Assembly (NCBI GenBank): GCA_947623935.1
Contig: CANQIE010000006.1
Location: forward strand, 1-44,640
Direction of reading: 5' to 3'
DNA length: 44,640 bases
Source of the DNA: an uncultured Bacilli bacterium
Lineage (GTDB): Bacteria; Bacillota_I; Bacilli_A; RF39; UBA660
Shown here: piece after piece, positions 15,360 to 23,422 of the stretch
How positions within the stretch are numbered: position 1 is the stretch's first letter
How the letters are laid out: every line of letters starts with the position of its first letter
Translations under genes and position numbers: made by a program
The notes under the pieces: generated by a model
The model's database searches: none
What the model was told of the DNA's origin: nothing
Seen by the model: only the letters and a program-made list of their open reading frames with translations

Positions 15360-16695
15360 AATATTTGGAACCGATGGAGCAAGAGGATTAGTCAACAAAG
15401 AACTTTCAGGTGACCTTGCCTTAAATCTTGGAAAATGTATGGTTCAAGTCTTAAAAAAAGAAAAAAAGAAAGAAGTGCTTTCTTTCATTATCGGATCCGA
15501 TACCAGAATTTCTAATGATATGCTCTCTCACGCCGTCATTGCAGGAATCCTAAGTGAAGGAAGTCATGTCTATGATGTAGGAGTACTCCCTACCCCTGCC
15601 ATTGCCTATTTGATTACCAAACACCAAATGGATGGTGGAATTGTCATTTCAGCAAGTCATAATCCAGCCGAATATAATGGCATTAAAGTGCTTACAGATG
15701 AAGGAATCAAATTAAGTGAAGAGTTAGAAGAAGCCATTGAAGAAGAACTAACCCATCATCAAAATAATCAAGAAGTAAATAAAGTAGGTAATTACTTTGT
15801 CTTAGAAAAAGGAGAACAAGAATATATTGAGCATTTAAAATCATCGATTGAAAATAAAATTGATTCAATTAAAATATTGGTTGATACAGCGAACGGTGCA
15901 GCCTATAAAACAGCACAAGACCTCTTCCACTCCTTAAATGCAAACGTAGACTTTATCAATAATGATCCCGATGGCTATAACATCAATCATCAAGCAGGTT
16001 CCACCCACATTGAAATATTGCAAGAAAAAGTAAAAGAAGGAGGCTATGACATAGGAATTGCCTATGATGGAGATGCTGATCGTTGTATTTTAGTGGATGA
16101 AAAAGGAGACGAAATCGATGGCGATTACATTTTAGCAATCGTTGGAAAATATCTTAAAGAAAAAGGAAAACTTACTGGTAACACCATCGTAGGAACCGTT
16201 ATGAGTAACCTTGGTTTTATCAAGTTTTGTGAAAGTGAAAACATTCATTTTGAAAGTACTAAAGTAGGAGATAAATACGTTTTAGCAAGAATGAATGAAA
16301 AAGGATACCACTTAGGAGGAGAACAAAGTGGTCATATTATCTTTAAAGACTATGCAACAACGGGAGATGGGGAACTTACTTCACTACAAGTGCTAAACAT
16401 CATGAGTGAAATCCATCAAAAACTAAGTGTCTTAAAAGAAGTCATGACCAAATATCCACAAGTTTTAATCAACGTTGAAGTAACTAAAGAAGGAAAAGAA
16501 AAATATCTTGTCAATACAAAGATTCAAGAAGCTATTAAAGAAGTCGAAAATATCTTAAAAGATCAAGGTCGCATCTTAGTCCGTCCTTCTGGAACCGAAA
16601 ACTTAATTCGAGTAATGATTGAAGGAAAAAACGAAGACGAAATTAAAAAGCAAGCTAATTATCTTGCTTCTGTTATCGAAAAAGAACTATGTTAA
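15352..16695 (+). CDS. glmM: Phosphoglucosamine mutase
   Basis: Interconverts glucosamine 6-phosphate and glucosamine 1-phosphate for UDP-GlcNAc and cell wall synthesis. The 447-residue protein has the start MGKIFGTDGARG, the phosphoserine loop ISASHNPAEYNGIKV with the active Ser at residue 102, the metal-binding DGDADR motif, and the phosphate-binding RPSGTENLIRVM near the C-terminus. The start at 15352 overlaps the last codons of the hexapeptide gene (ATGGGTAA), showing translational coupling. The pair supplies amino-sugar precursors to the envelope genes elsewhere in the window. Confidence 0.95.
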   Translation: MGKIFGTDGARGLVNKELSGDLALNLGKCMVQVLKKEKKKEVLSFIIGSDTRISNDMLSHAVIAGILSEGSHVYDVGVLPTPAIAYLITKHQMDGGIVISASHNPAEYNGIKVLTDEGIKLSEELEEAIEEELTHHQNNQEVNKVGNYFVLEKGEQEYIEHLKSSIENKIDSIKILVDTANGAAYKTAQDLFHSLNANVDFINNDPDGYNINHQAGSTHIEILQEKVKEGGYDIGIAYDGDADRCILVDEKGDEIDGDYILAIVGKYLKEKGKLTGNTIVGTVMSNLGFIKFCESENIHFESTKVGDKYVLARMNEKGYHLGGEQSGHIIFKDYATTGDGELTSLQVLNIMSEIHQKLSVLKEVMTKYPQVLINVEVTKEGKEKYLVNTKIQEAIKEVENILKDQGRILVRPSGTENLIRVMIEGKNEDEIKKQANYLASVIEKELC

Positions 16696-16718
16696 AAGGA
16701 GGTATCCCTCCTTTTTTT
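16694..16718. terminator. Bidirectional terminator between glmM and the repeat-protein gene
   Basis: AAAGGAGG and CCTCCTTT pair around TATC, with T-tracts on both strands. It separates converging genes. Confidence 0.85.
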
Positions 16719-18054
16719 ATTTATCTAAAGTAAAGAGCCATCCTTGATAATCTTTTCCATTATGACCTGATTTAGCTAAGTCATGATCATTACTTCTAGA
16801 ATGTCCTACAGCTAACAAATGGTCTTCTTCTATCGTCAAATATAAGATGTTATCGTCATTCTTTCCGCCATAAGCCTTTTTATCTAAGATTTCTCCATTT
16901 AAATCCATTTTAACGATTAATCCCGTCATTTCATCTTCTTCATCACTTGGATTTTCCAATTCCCCATCATGAGAAGTAAAATGTCCTACAACATAGAAAG
17001 TATCCTCTACCAAATAAGCACTTTGATAACGTTCATAGTTACTTCCACCAAAAGACTTTTCAAAAAGAAGTTTTCCATCCGTATTGTATTTAACTACAAG
17101 AGCATCCGTATTAGTCGTATTTCTTTGTGCATCTAAATCCGCATCTCCAGTATCGGTCCAAATTTTTTTACTACCAAAGACATAAATACTATCGTCTTTT
17201 ACAATGACATCTTTAAATCCATCTGAATCGGTGTAACTGTAATTACGTACCCATTTACGATTTCCTTTTTCATCATAGAAAACGGTAATTCCGGTATCTT
17301 TTGAATCTCTTCCTACCACCACATAACCACCTTTAGCTTTAGCAATGGCACTAAAGATACCTGATTTGTTTCCTCCATAGTTACTTGCCCATACTTCTTC
17401 ACCATTTAAATCGTATTTAACAATGATACCTCCACCCGTCGTGTGGTTTCCAATTTCCAAGTTTTCATAAATACTTTGACCAATTACTACATAGCCATCA
17501 TCTTCGACTAAAATATCTAAGAATTTAGAATCGGATAAAGTTTTATAATGTTTTTCCCAAACTTTATTACCTTCTAAATCATATTTAATAAATAGCGCTT
17601 CACGAATATTGTTTTCTTTTTCATAATCTGTTAGTTCGGCACTTCCTGCAACAAGATAACCATCATCTATTTTTTTAACAGCACTAAAGGAAGAATTTTG
17701 TCCATCGTCGTACATGACTTCCCATAAGAGTTTATTGTCTTTATCATACTTAGCAAGACGTCCTTTTTCAATACCATTAGTATAATCATATTTTGAACTA
17801 TAACGGAAATCACTGCTACCTGCAATAATACGATCTTCTCCATCGACATCCACCATACTAAAGGCCTCATAATAAGTCGTATTCTGTTCTCTTTGATATT
17901 GCATAATCACAAAAAGAATTCCTTCAATTAAAATAATACCCAAACAAATAAGTCCAATGATTTTTAAAATCTTCTTTAATCGTATATTATTATAATCATT
18001 AATATCTTGTTTTTTATTTTCTTGTCTCTTATTTTCTTTCTTTTTCTTTGTCAT
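16717..18054 (-). CDS. Membrane-anchored beta-propeller-like repeat protein
   Basis: A 445-residue protein with a highly charged Lys/Glu/Asn N-terminus (1-25), one membrane segment (about 28-52), and an extracellular region of repeated blades. The repeat includes KYDxxGxxxWExxYGG-like units (ALFIKYDLEGNKVW, GIIVKYDLNGEEVW, ALVVKYNTDGKLLF, GLIVKMDLNGEIL), spaced about 55-80 residues apart, each followed by a GYVVVG-like strand. This resembles PQQ/WD-like propellers found in secreted bacterial proteins of unknown role. N-terminal orientation suggests the propeller faces outside. It is monocistronic. I do not recognise a specific function; binding or scaffolding is a guess. Confidence 0.75.
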   Translation of the reverse strand: MTKKKKENKRQENKKQDINDYNNIRLKKILKIIGLICLGIILIEGILFVIMQYQREQNTTYYEAFSMVDVDGEDRIIAGSSDFRYSSKYDYTNGIEKGRLAKYDKDNKLLWEVMYDDGQNSSFSAVKKIDDGYLVAGSAELTDYEKENNIREALFIKYDLEGNKVWEKHYKTLSDSKFLDILVEDDGYVVIGQSIYENLEIGNHTTGGGIIVKYDLNGEEVWASNYGGNKSGIFSAIAKAKGGYVVVGRDSKDTGITVFYDEKGNRKWVRNYSYTDSDGFKDVIVKDDSIYVFGSKKIWTDTGDADLDAQRNTTNTDALVVKYNTDGKLLFEKSFGGSNYERYQSAYLVEDTFYVVGHFTSHDGELENPSDEEDEMTGLIVKMDLNGEILDKKAYGGKNDDNILYLTIEEDHLLAVGHSRSNDHDLAKSGHNGKDYQGWLFTLDK

Positions 18055-18102
18055 ATTTTGTCACCCAATACTATTATACATCGAAATAACATTAGGCAAA
18101 AG

Positions 18103-18133
18103 AAAAAAAGATTTGTTTTAATAAAATCTTTTT
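18103..18133 (-). terminator. Terminator of surface-protein gene C
   Basis: On the minus strand AAAAAGATTT pairs with AAATCTTTTT and runs into a long T stretch. Confidence 0.75.
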
Positions 18134-18138
18134 TCTCC

Positions 18139-18264
18139 TTAAGCAATAGGGGCAAGCACTAAGCGGAACGAGGAGCTGATGAGCGGCTCACCGTAGCTAT
18201 CGCTGAAACCGAACACTCCCGTAGGCGCGCCATCATGGTAGGCGCCGCCGCGACCGAACCACGG
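18139..18264 (-). other. Hypervariable, GC-rich C-terminal segment of gene C (VR-like)
   Basis: The last 41 codons and the stop. By my count 77 of the 124 bases at 18141-18264 are G or C, and the coding strand is poor in A (about 14). A depletion is what repeated A-to-N mutagenesis would leave, although recombination with foreign DNA would look similar. Confidence 0.55.
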
Positions 18265-20076
18265 GAGCGTAGAGATTATATTGTTATGAGTATCTCCATA
18301 CCAAGCTAAAGTCTCTGATAAAGCATGTCCATAACATATACTTCCATTACATGCTTTTGCAATATCTGTTCCTTTATATAAATCATAATATTTATCTTCT
18401 GGTATTTTGTTACCTTGAGCATCGCCAGAAACAAATCCAGATGATGCTATAGTTGGTTGTTCATTTTTATCACTTAAGGCACCCATAACACGCTCCCAGG
18501 ATCCACCACTCATATCATAGATTCCTGTGATGTTTCCTGTCGTAGATGCTTTTTGACCTTGTATTGTATCATAAGTATTTGTACAAGTATTACTTTGTCC
18601 TGCACTTGCTGTATTTCCTGCGATTCCTGTAATCAAACTAGAACAGTTATTTATATATACTTCTTTGTCATTCTCTCCATAAGTATCATTTCCATATTTG
18701 CCATATTTACTTTGGGAGAGATAGGCAACTGAACTCCATTCACTATTCTTACTCATATGCGTATTTATTTCTTCACCTTTAAATCCATAGGTTGATGCCT
18801 TTGTTGAATTCATACTTAATGAAGCATAGAAAGCATTTGATATATTTATCCATCTCCATGATACTACTCCTGGTTTTATTACTGGAGTTAAATTCGAATT
18901 ATTAGCAGGTCCATCATTAAATATTTGTTCTTCATTACTAGGTTCAAACTTTCCATACCAGAAGCCTGTTAATTCTTTATCTCCAAAGGTAAAGGCTGGA
19001 TGCATTTTATAATTATTTTCATCACTTACTTTGCTGCTTGTTCCACTTATGAAGTTAACTTTTATTTCTCCTGGTTGAGCTTGAGTTTCTCCTGCATAAT
19101 TTGCAATACTTACATAATTGTATTCATATCTTGGTATCCACACCCACATCGTATTGATATCATCTATTAATATAGGTGTTCCAGGTTCTGCTTTTAGATA
19201 ATCTTCTCTATCATGACCAGCTTCTGCTTCTGTCTTCTCTACTACCGTTACCGCATTTGCCCATTCTTGATTACAGTAATTGTACCAATTGGCTGTGTTA
19301 GCATTTGCTTTCTTCCAGGTTGCTTCTTCATAATCATAATATACCGGTATCATTCCATCTACCAACTTTGGTTCATTGACATTACTATCATTACAAATTT
19401 CAGCTGAATCTGTTGGTCCAGGTATACTATTGTTTTGCGCATATACATTTACTTTTACAGAAAAGGTTTTATTATTATGAATCCATTCTCCTCCTCTTAC
19501 TTGATTAGCATTCTCATCTACCCACATTCTATACCGGAATGTCTTTGTAATTTCTTCTTCATTTACACTTCCTTGATATAACGTCTTTCCAATTACTTCT
19601 TGATTTAATAGTGATGGAACTTTACTTTTTCCTAACTCACTATATAGATTGATTGCCTCACTTGTAAATAGATTGGATACTCCTGATTCTATATTTTCAC
19701 CTGTTACTTCTGTTAAATACGTCTTTACTGCATATTCTGGTAAAGTAGAATTATTATCCTTTGTTAAATAGATTTCATAATAGATAGAAGCCCCTTTTGC
19801 TTCCGATCTTACTTGGAATTCAAAAAAGCCTGTTCCTGTTTGTTTTACTCCATCAGTATCACTCATTGGAAAAGCATTCGTTAGACTTACTCCATTTTTT
19901 TCTTTTCTATTTTCATCATAGATAAAAGTTAAGGTACCTGACTCTAATTTATTTACGGTAGTTCCTTGTTTTGAATATTGAAAGAAAGCAAAGGTGGTTC
20001 CTATTGCAATTAAAACAAGACTTAATACAAGTAGACAAACCACGATTATCTCTTTCTTAGTCCTTTTCTCTTCCAT
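18139..20076 (-). CDS. Surface protein C: SipW/TasA-like export signal plus FGE/C-type-lectin-like domain with variable C-terminus
   Basis: A 645-residue paralogue of A, B and D. Its N-terminal ~315 residues, including the hydrophobic signal and FAFFQYSKQGTT, are nearly identical to B. After INTMWVWIPRYEY it switches to a different segment (ANYAGETQAQPGEI) that resembles D rather than B, so the gene looks mosaic. The C-terminal domain has TGNITGIYDMSGGSWERVMG, CYGHALSET, PWFGRGG, GVFGF and SFRLVLAPI, the FGE-like lectin pattern of DGR targets. The last ~125 bases are about 62% G+C in otherwise AT-rich DNA. The promoter carries a G9 tract and the gene has its own terminator. Surface-binding role is inferred. 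Confidence 0.8.
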   Translation of the reverse strand: MEEKRTKKEIIVVCLLVLSLVLIAIGTTFAFFQYSKQGTTVNKLESGTLTFIYDENRKEKNGVSLTNAFPMSDTDGVKQTGTGFFEFQVRSEAKGASIYYEIYLTKDNNSTLPEYAVKTYLTEVTGENIESGVSNLFTSEAINLYSELGKSKVPSLLNQEVIGKTLYQGSVNEEEITKTFRYRMWVDENANQVRGGEWIHNNKTFSVKVNVYAQNNSIPGPTDSAEICNDSNVNEPKLVDGMIPVYYDYEEATWKKANANTANWYNYCNQEWANAVTVVEKTEAEAGHDREDYLKAEPGTPILIDDINTMWVWIPRYEYNYVSIANYAGETQAQPGEIKVNFISGTSSKVSDENNYKMHPAFTFGDKELTGFWYGKFEPSNEEQIFNDGPANNSNLTPVIKPGVVSWRWINISNAFYASLSMNSTKASTYGFKGEEINTHMSKNSEWSSVAYLSQSKYGKYGNDTYGENDKEVYINNCSSLITGIAGNTASAGQSNTCTNTYDTIQGQKASTTGNITGIYDMSGGSWERVMGALSDKNEQPTIASSGFVSGDAQGNKIPEDKYYDLYKGTDIAKACNGSICYGHALSETLAWYGDTHNNIISTLPWFGRGGAYHDGAPTGVFGFSDSYGEPLISSSFRLVLAPIA

Positions 20077-20139
20077 GATATCACTTCTCCTTTTACTATT
20101 TATCTATTTCCATTATAAAACTACCCCCCCCCACGTCAA
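19120..20139. repeat. Near-identical ~1.02 kb block, copy 2 (gene C 5' half and promoter)
   Basis: Gap-free partner of 12476-13495, including promoter hexamers, nine-base C tract and about 318 codons. Evidence for recent duplication or gene conversion. Confidence 0.8.
20112..20139 (-). promoter_or_regulatory. Poly-G spacer promoter of gene C (G9, 16-bp spacer), candidate phase-variable
   Basis: Minus strand TTGACG (20134-20139), T, nine G (complement of C at 20124-20132), TAGTTT, TATAAT (20112-20117). Confidence 0.75.
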
Positions 20140-20164
20140 CTTTTTGTTAATTTTTTTTCGCAAA

Positions 20165-20195
20165 AGAAAAACAGCTCGTTTTTTCGAACTGTTTT
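20165..20195 (-). terminator. tyrS terminator
   Basis: On the minus strand AACAGTTCG pairs with CGAGCTGTT around an A-rich loop, followed by TTTCTTTT. It lies just upstream of the gene C promoter. Confidence 0.7.
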
Positions 20196-21420
20196 AAGCA
20201 TGCTCTATTAAATAGTATTTCTTTTTTCCTCGACGAATAACGGTATAACATTTGCCAAAAGCATTTTCTTTTGAAACTGTAAAGTCTAAGTCTAGTACTT
20301 TTTCTCCATTTACCGAAATCGTTCCATTGGTAATAAACTCTCTTGCTTCTCTTTTACTAGAACAAATACTAGCTTCTACTAATAGATCAATTAAAGGGCA
20401 ATCCTCTTTACAAGTATAACTTGGAACTCCTTTCATGGCATCTTTAATTTCATCTAGTGTTAAATCTTTGATATTACCGCTAAAGAGGCGTTCTGAAATC
20501 TTTAATGCTTCCTCATAAGCATCACGTCCATGAACAAAGGTAATAACTTCTCTTGCTAAAATTTGTTGAGCCTCTCTTTTTTCAGGTTCTTGTTGGAAAC
20601 GTTTTTCAATTTCCATAATTTCTTCTGGTGGTAAGAAAGTGAGTTTCTTTAAGTATTCAATGACTTTGCTATCCTCTGCATTTAAGAAAAATTGATACAT
20701 TTCATAAGGTGAAGTCTTATTACGATCAAGCCAAATAGCATTTCCTTCACTTTTACCAAACTTTGTTCCATCGGCCTTGGTAATTAAAGGCATAACTAAA
20801 CCATATGCATCTTTTCCTGTTTTCTTACGAATAAGTTCGACTCCAGAAGTAATATTTCCCCATTGGTCGCTTCCTCCAATTTGAAGGGTACAGTTTTTAT
20901 GTTCAAATAAATATAAGAAGTCTAGTGCCTGCATAATCATGTAAGAAAACTCGGTATAAGTAATTCCAATATCGAGTCTACTCTTAACCGTTTCTTTATT
21001 TAACATGTAATTTAAATTAAAGAACTTACCATAATCACGTAGATAATCGATAAAGTTGATGTCCTTAGACCAATCGTAGTTATTGACCACTTCAAAACCA
21101 AATAAATCTTTTACTTGTTTACTCAAATGTTCATAGTTATACTCCAATAACTCTTTGGTAATCATAGGACGCTCTGCCGAAGGTTTAGGATCTCCAATAA
21201 GACCTGTCGCTCCTCCTACTAAAAGGATGGGATGATGTCCTGCTTGTTTTAATCTAGTCGCCATCGAAAATGTGGAATAATGTCCAATATGAAGGCTATC
21301 TCCGGTAGGATCGGTTCCAATATAGAACGTAAGTCCTCCTTTATTTAATTTTTCTTCGAGGATGGGATCCGTAATATTTTCGATTAGTCCTCTCCATTTT
21401 AATTCTTCTACTAATGTCAT
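20194..21420 (-). CDS. tyrS: Tyrosyl-tRNA synthetase
   Basis: Charges tRNA-Tyr with tyrosine. The 408-residue protein has the class I HIGH motif at 44-47 (DPTGDSLHIGHYS), the KMSKS-equivalent KFGKS in TKADGTKFGKSEGNAIW, the tyrosine/tRNA block LQIGGSDQWGNI, and a C-terminal S4-like RNA-binding domain (SSKREAREFITNGTISVNGEKV). The length is usual for the bacterial type. GGAGG lies a few bases before the ATG. Expression is controlled by a T-box leader directly upstream, so it responds to uncharged tRNA. Confidence 0.97.
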   Translation of the reverse strand: MTLVEELKWRGLIENITDPILEEKLNKGGLTFYIGTDPTGDSLHIGHYSTFSMATRLKQAGHHPILLVGGATGLIGDPKPSAERPMITKELLEYNYEHLSKQVKDLFGFEVVNNYDWSKDINFIDYLRDYGKFFNLNYMLNKETVKSRLDIGITYTEFSYMIMQALDFLYLFEHKNCTLQIGGSDQWGNITSGVELIRKKTGKDAYGLVMPLITKADGTKFGKSEGNAIWLDRNKTSPYEMYQFFLNAEDSKVIEYLKKLTFLPPEEIMEIEKRFQQEPEKREAQQILAREVITFVHGRDAYEEALKISERLFSGNIKDLTLDEIKDAMKGVPSYTCKEDCPLIDLLVEASICSSKREAREFITNGTISVNGEKVLDLDFTVSKENAFGKCYTVIRRGKKKYYLIEHA

Positions 21421-21431
21421 AATTTCCTCCT

Positions 21432-21650
21432 AAAATAAAAGTCCCTATATGAAACATATAAGGACGAATTTTTCCGTGGTACCACCTTAATTCATAGATA
21501 AATCTATGCACTCTTTTCTTCGTTAAAGGGAAGAATCCTTGAAACTCCCAATTTTGTAATTCAGTGTTATTTCCATGACTAGTTTCCACCCTTCCCTAGC
21601 TCTCTATACACATCCATAAACCTACTTTAAATTGTTCGTCGTTTCTAAAA
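21432..21650 (-). promoter_or_regulatory. T-box riboswitch upstream of tyrS
   Basis: Minus strand leader with the hallmark T-box sequence GGTGGTACCACG (around 21474-21486). It is followed by a terminator stem, GTCCTTATATG paired with CATATAGGGAC, and TTTTATTTT (about 21432-21466). A TAC triplet at 21556-21558 is a plausible tyrosine specifier. Uncharged tRNA-Tyr would stabilise the antiterminator. Confidence 0.92.
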
Positions 21651-21657
21651 CAATTAA

Positions 21658-21686
21658 ATCATATCATAAAAATCCTTTTATTGCAA
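21658..21686 (-). promoter_or_regulatory. Promoter of the T-box/tyrS transcript
   Basis: Minus strand TTGCAA (21681-21686), 17-base spacer, TATGAT (21658-21663). Confidence 0.65.
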
Positions 21687-21697
21687 AGAAAAAGAGA

Positions 21698-22117
21698 TTA
21701 TTTCTCTTTCTTTTCTAATTTCTTTAAGACTTCTTTTACGACTTTGATAGCTTGTTTCCTTACTTCTTCGGCTGCTTCTTGTAAAACAGGAGTTCCTTTT
21801 TCAACGGCAAGATTTACAAGTTCATTCGCTTTTGTCTTCACTTGTTCTGCTTTTTCTTTGGCAAGTTCAATGGCTTTCTCTTTATCAAGTTCAGCTAAAT
21901 CGTATTTGATTTCTTCAATCTTGTATTCGATTTTTTCTTTGACATCTTCCATATCAATTTCTTTAGCTTTCTTGACTAATTCATCCATCTTGTCTTTTAA
22001 AAGTTTACGTGTTTCACTACCTTTACGTGGCGCAAATAAAAGTCCAAGTCCTGCTCCTACAAGAGCTCCTACAACAAACTTTCCTGTTCCGCCTTTTTTT
22101 GTTTCATTTTTACTCAT
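21698..22117 (-). CDS. YtxH-like small membrane-associated protein
   Basis: A 139-residue protein with a short glycine-rich hydrophobic segment (about 12-30, FVVGALVGAGLGLLFAPRKGSETR) followed by a long Lys/Glu helix (about 35-139). The GxLxGLLFAPRKGxxTR pattern is the YtxH signature. Its start overlaps the upstream DUF948-like gene by 8 bases. The pair mirrors the ytxG-ytxH order of Bacillus, where the proteins are stress-associated and of poorly defined function. It is the last gene of a three- or four-gene unit. Molecular role is unknown; membrane attachment with a cytoplasmic coiled coil is inferred. Confidence 0.8.
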   Translation of the reverse strand: MSKNETKKGGTGKFVVGALVGAGLGLLFAPRKGSETRKLLKDKMDELVKKAKEIDMEDVKEKIEYKIEEIKYDLAELDKEKAIELAKEKAEQVKTKANELVNLAVEKGTPVLQEAAEEVRKQAIKVVKEVLKKLEKKEK

Positions 22118-22409
22118 TTTCTTCTTCCTCCTCCATCTTTTTTATTTTCTTATTATTGAAGAAATGACCAATAAAATTACTAACAGTTCCAACCACACCT
22201 TCGGTAAATGAGGTAAGAGTATTCGAGGCCGTGTCGATAATGTGAAATAAGGTATTTAAACTGTTCACTTTTCCCTCGACATTATCTAGTATTCGATTAA
22301 GTCGCGTAATAGAACCAATTAAATAAACCCCTAATACGACAAGAACCGCCAAAAGGATGGCTCCTAAAATATACAAAACAATCGGTAATACTTGCATGAG
22401 TGTTTCCAT
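22110..22409 (-). CDS. DUF948/YtxG-like membrane protein
   Basis: A 99-residue protein with one N-terminal membrane segment (about 8-32, VLPIVLYILGAILLAVLVVLGVYLIGS), a helical region that could form a coiled coil (RLNRILDNVEGKVNSLNTLFHIIDTASN), and a charged tail (KKIKKMEEEEENE). This is the layout of DUF948 proteins such as YtxG. GGAG precedes the ATG. The gene lies 3 bases after the Glu-rich protein and overlaps the YtxH-like gene by 8 bases, so the three are made together. Confidence 0.72.
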   Translation of the reverse strand: METLMQVLPIVLYILGAILLAVLVVLGVYLIGSITRLNRILDNVEGKVNSLNTLFHIIDTASNTLTSFTEGVVGTVSNFIGHFFNNKKIKKMEEEEENE

Positions 22410-22412
22410 ATT

Positions 22413-23408
22413 CTACTCCTTTTCTTCGTACATCGAATCGATTAAATCAAATAGATTATCTTCAATTTCAAGGTCAGACGATGCTTCTTCTTGAGGAACT
22501 GTAACTGCTTCTTTTTCTTCTTCTACTGCTTTTTCTTCTGGTTCTGTATCTTTCTCTTTAACTTCGCTTCTTCGACGATGCTTCTTCGCATCTTCCTTTG
22601 CTTGATCTTTATAATCTACATTATATTCTAACCCAAGATCTTCAAAATATTCAGTCGCGTCTGCTATGGTTACTTGAGAAACGGTTGGGGCTTCGGTATT
22701 TTCCGTCATGTCATAAAGCATATTTTCTTTTTCTTCCTCTTCCATTTTGGCAGGAGAGTCTACTTTTTTATCTTCGACATCATCTAAATCCAAGTCGGCA
22801 GCAAGTCCTCCATAGGCTTTTCTACGAACCGTATCCAAATCAACTTTATGCACATAACTGCTGGCTACATTTTTACGATCTTTCTTATCGACAATATCGT
22901 CTTTCGAATAGTTCTTATCTAAAATTCCATAGATCGGTGAAATAATCGGCGTTGGATGGAATGTCTTTTCTCTAGGTTCACCATGATAAACCCGCTCATA
23001 ACTTGGATTATGTCCACCATAAAGTTCTTTTTTAGGTGCTTCCTTCTCTTTTGGAATAGCGGTTTCTTCTACTCTATCTTCCTCAATAAAATCATCATCT
23101 TCAAAAAGTTTAAAATTTAAATCTGGCTTTAAAAGTTCTTGATCCGAAAGGCTTGGAATTTCTTCTTGAACTTCTTTTGCTTCTTCTGGCTCCTCGTCTT
23201 CCAACACTTCAACATGTCTTTCTTCTCTTTTTGGAGTCTCAATACGTTTTGCAACAGGAGCTTTTTCTTCCTTCGTCTCTTTCTTTTCAAGTTCTTTTTC
23301 TCTTATCTTTTCTTTTACTTTTTCTTTTCGTGGGGGTTTCTCTACTTCTTCTACTTCGACATATTCTTCTTCAAAAAATACATTTTTTAGCTTGTCCAAT
23401 AGGCCCAT
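22413..23408 (-). CDS. Glu/Lys-rich, largely disordered protein with amphipathic N-terminus
   Basis: A 331-residue, strongly charged protein that I do not recognise as a named family. It opens with MGLLDKLKNVFFEEEYVEVEE, like the membrane-targeting amphipathic helix and acidic stretch of SepF, but the SepF core is absent. Long Glu/Lys/Pro-rich tracts (about 20-110 and 275-320) look disordered. Between them are short ordered-looking motifs: YGGHNPSYERVYHG, a hydrophobic TPIISPIYGILDKNY near residues 155-170, and RRKAYGGLAADLDLDD. It lies 14 bases after a lipoprotein gene and directly before YtxG/YtxH-like genes. A membrane-peripheral scaffold is a reasonable guess. Confidence 0.7.
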   Translation of the reverse strand: MGLLDKLKNVFFEEEYVEVEEVEKPPRKEKVKEKIREKELEKKETKEEKAPVAKRIETPKREERHVEVLEDEEPEEAKEVQEEIPSLSDQELLKPDLNFKLFEDDDFIEEDRVEETAIPKEKEAPKKELYGGHNPSYERVYHGEPREKTFHPTPIISPIYGILDKNYSKDDIVDKKDRKNVASSYVHKVDLDTVRRKAYGGLAADLDLDDVEDKKVDSPAKMEEEEKENMLYDMTENTEAPTVSQVTIADATEYFEDLGLEYNVDYKDQAKEDAKKHRRRSEVKEKDTEPEEKAVEEEKEAVTVPQEEASSDLEIEDNLFDLIDSMYEEKE

Positions 23409-23422
23409 AAGAGCACCTCTTT

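Noticed and set aside
21681-22211. 176-residue Ser/Phe-rich open frame on the plus strand
   Set aside because: Antisense to the YtxH-like and DUF948-like genes. Its composition is the mirror of Lys/Glu-rich codons.
23139-23410. Phe/Leu-rich frames suggesting a small membrane protein
   Set aside because: Antisense to Glu/Lys-rich coding sequence, which always yields Phe/Leu-rich shadow frames.
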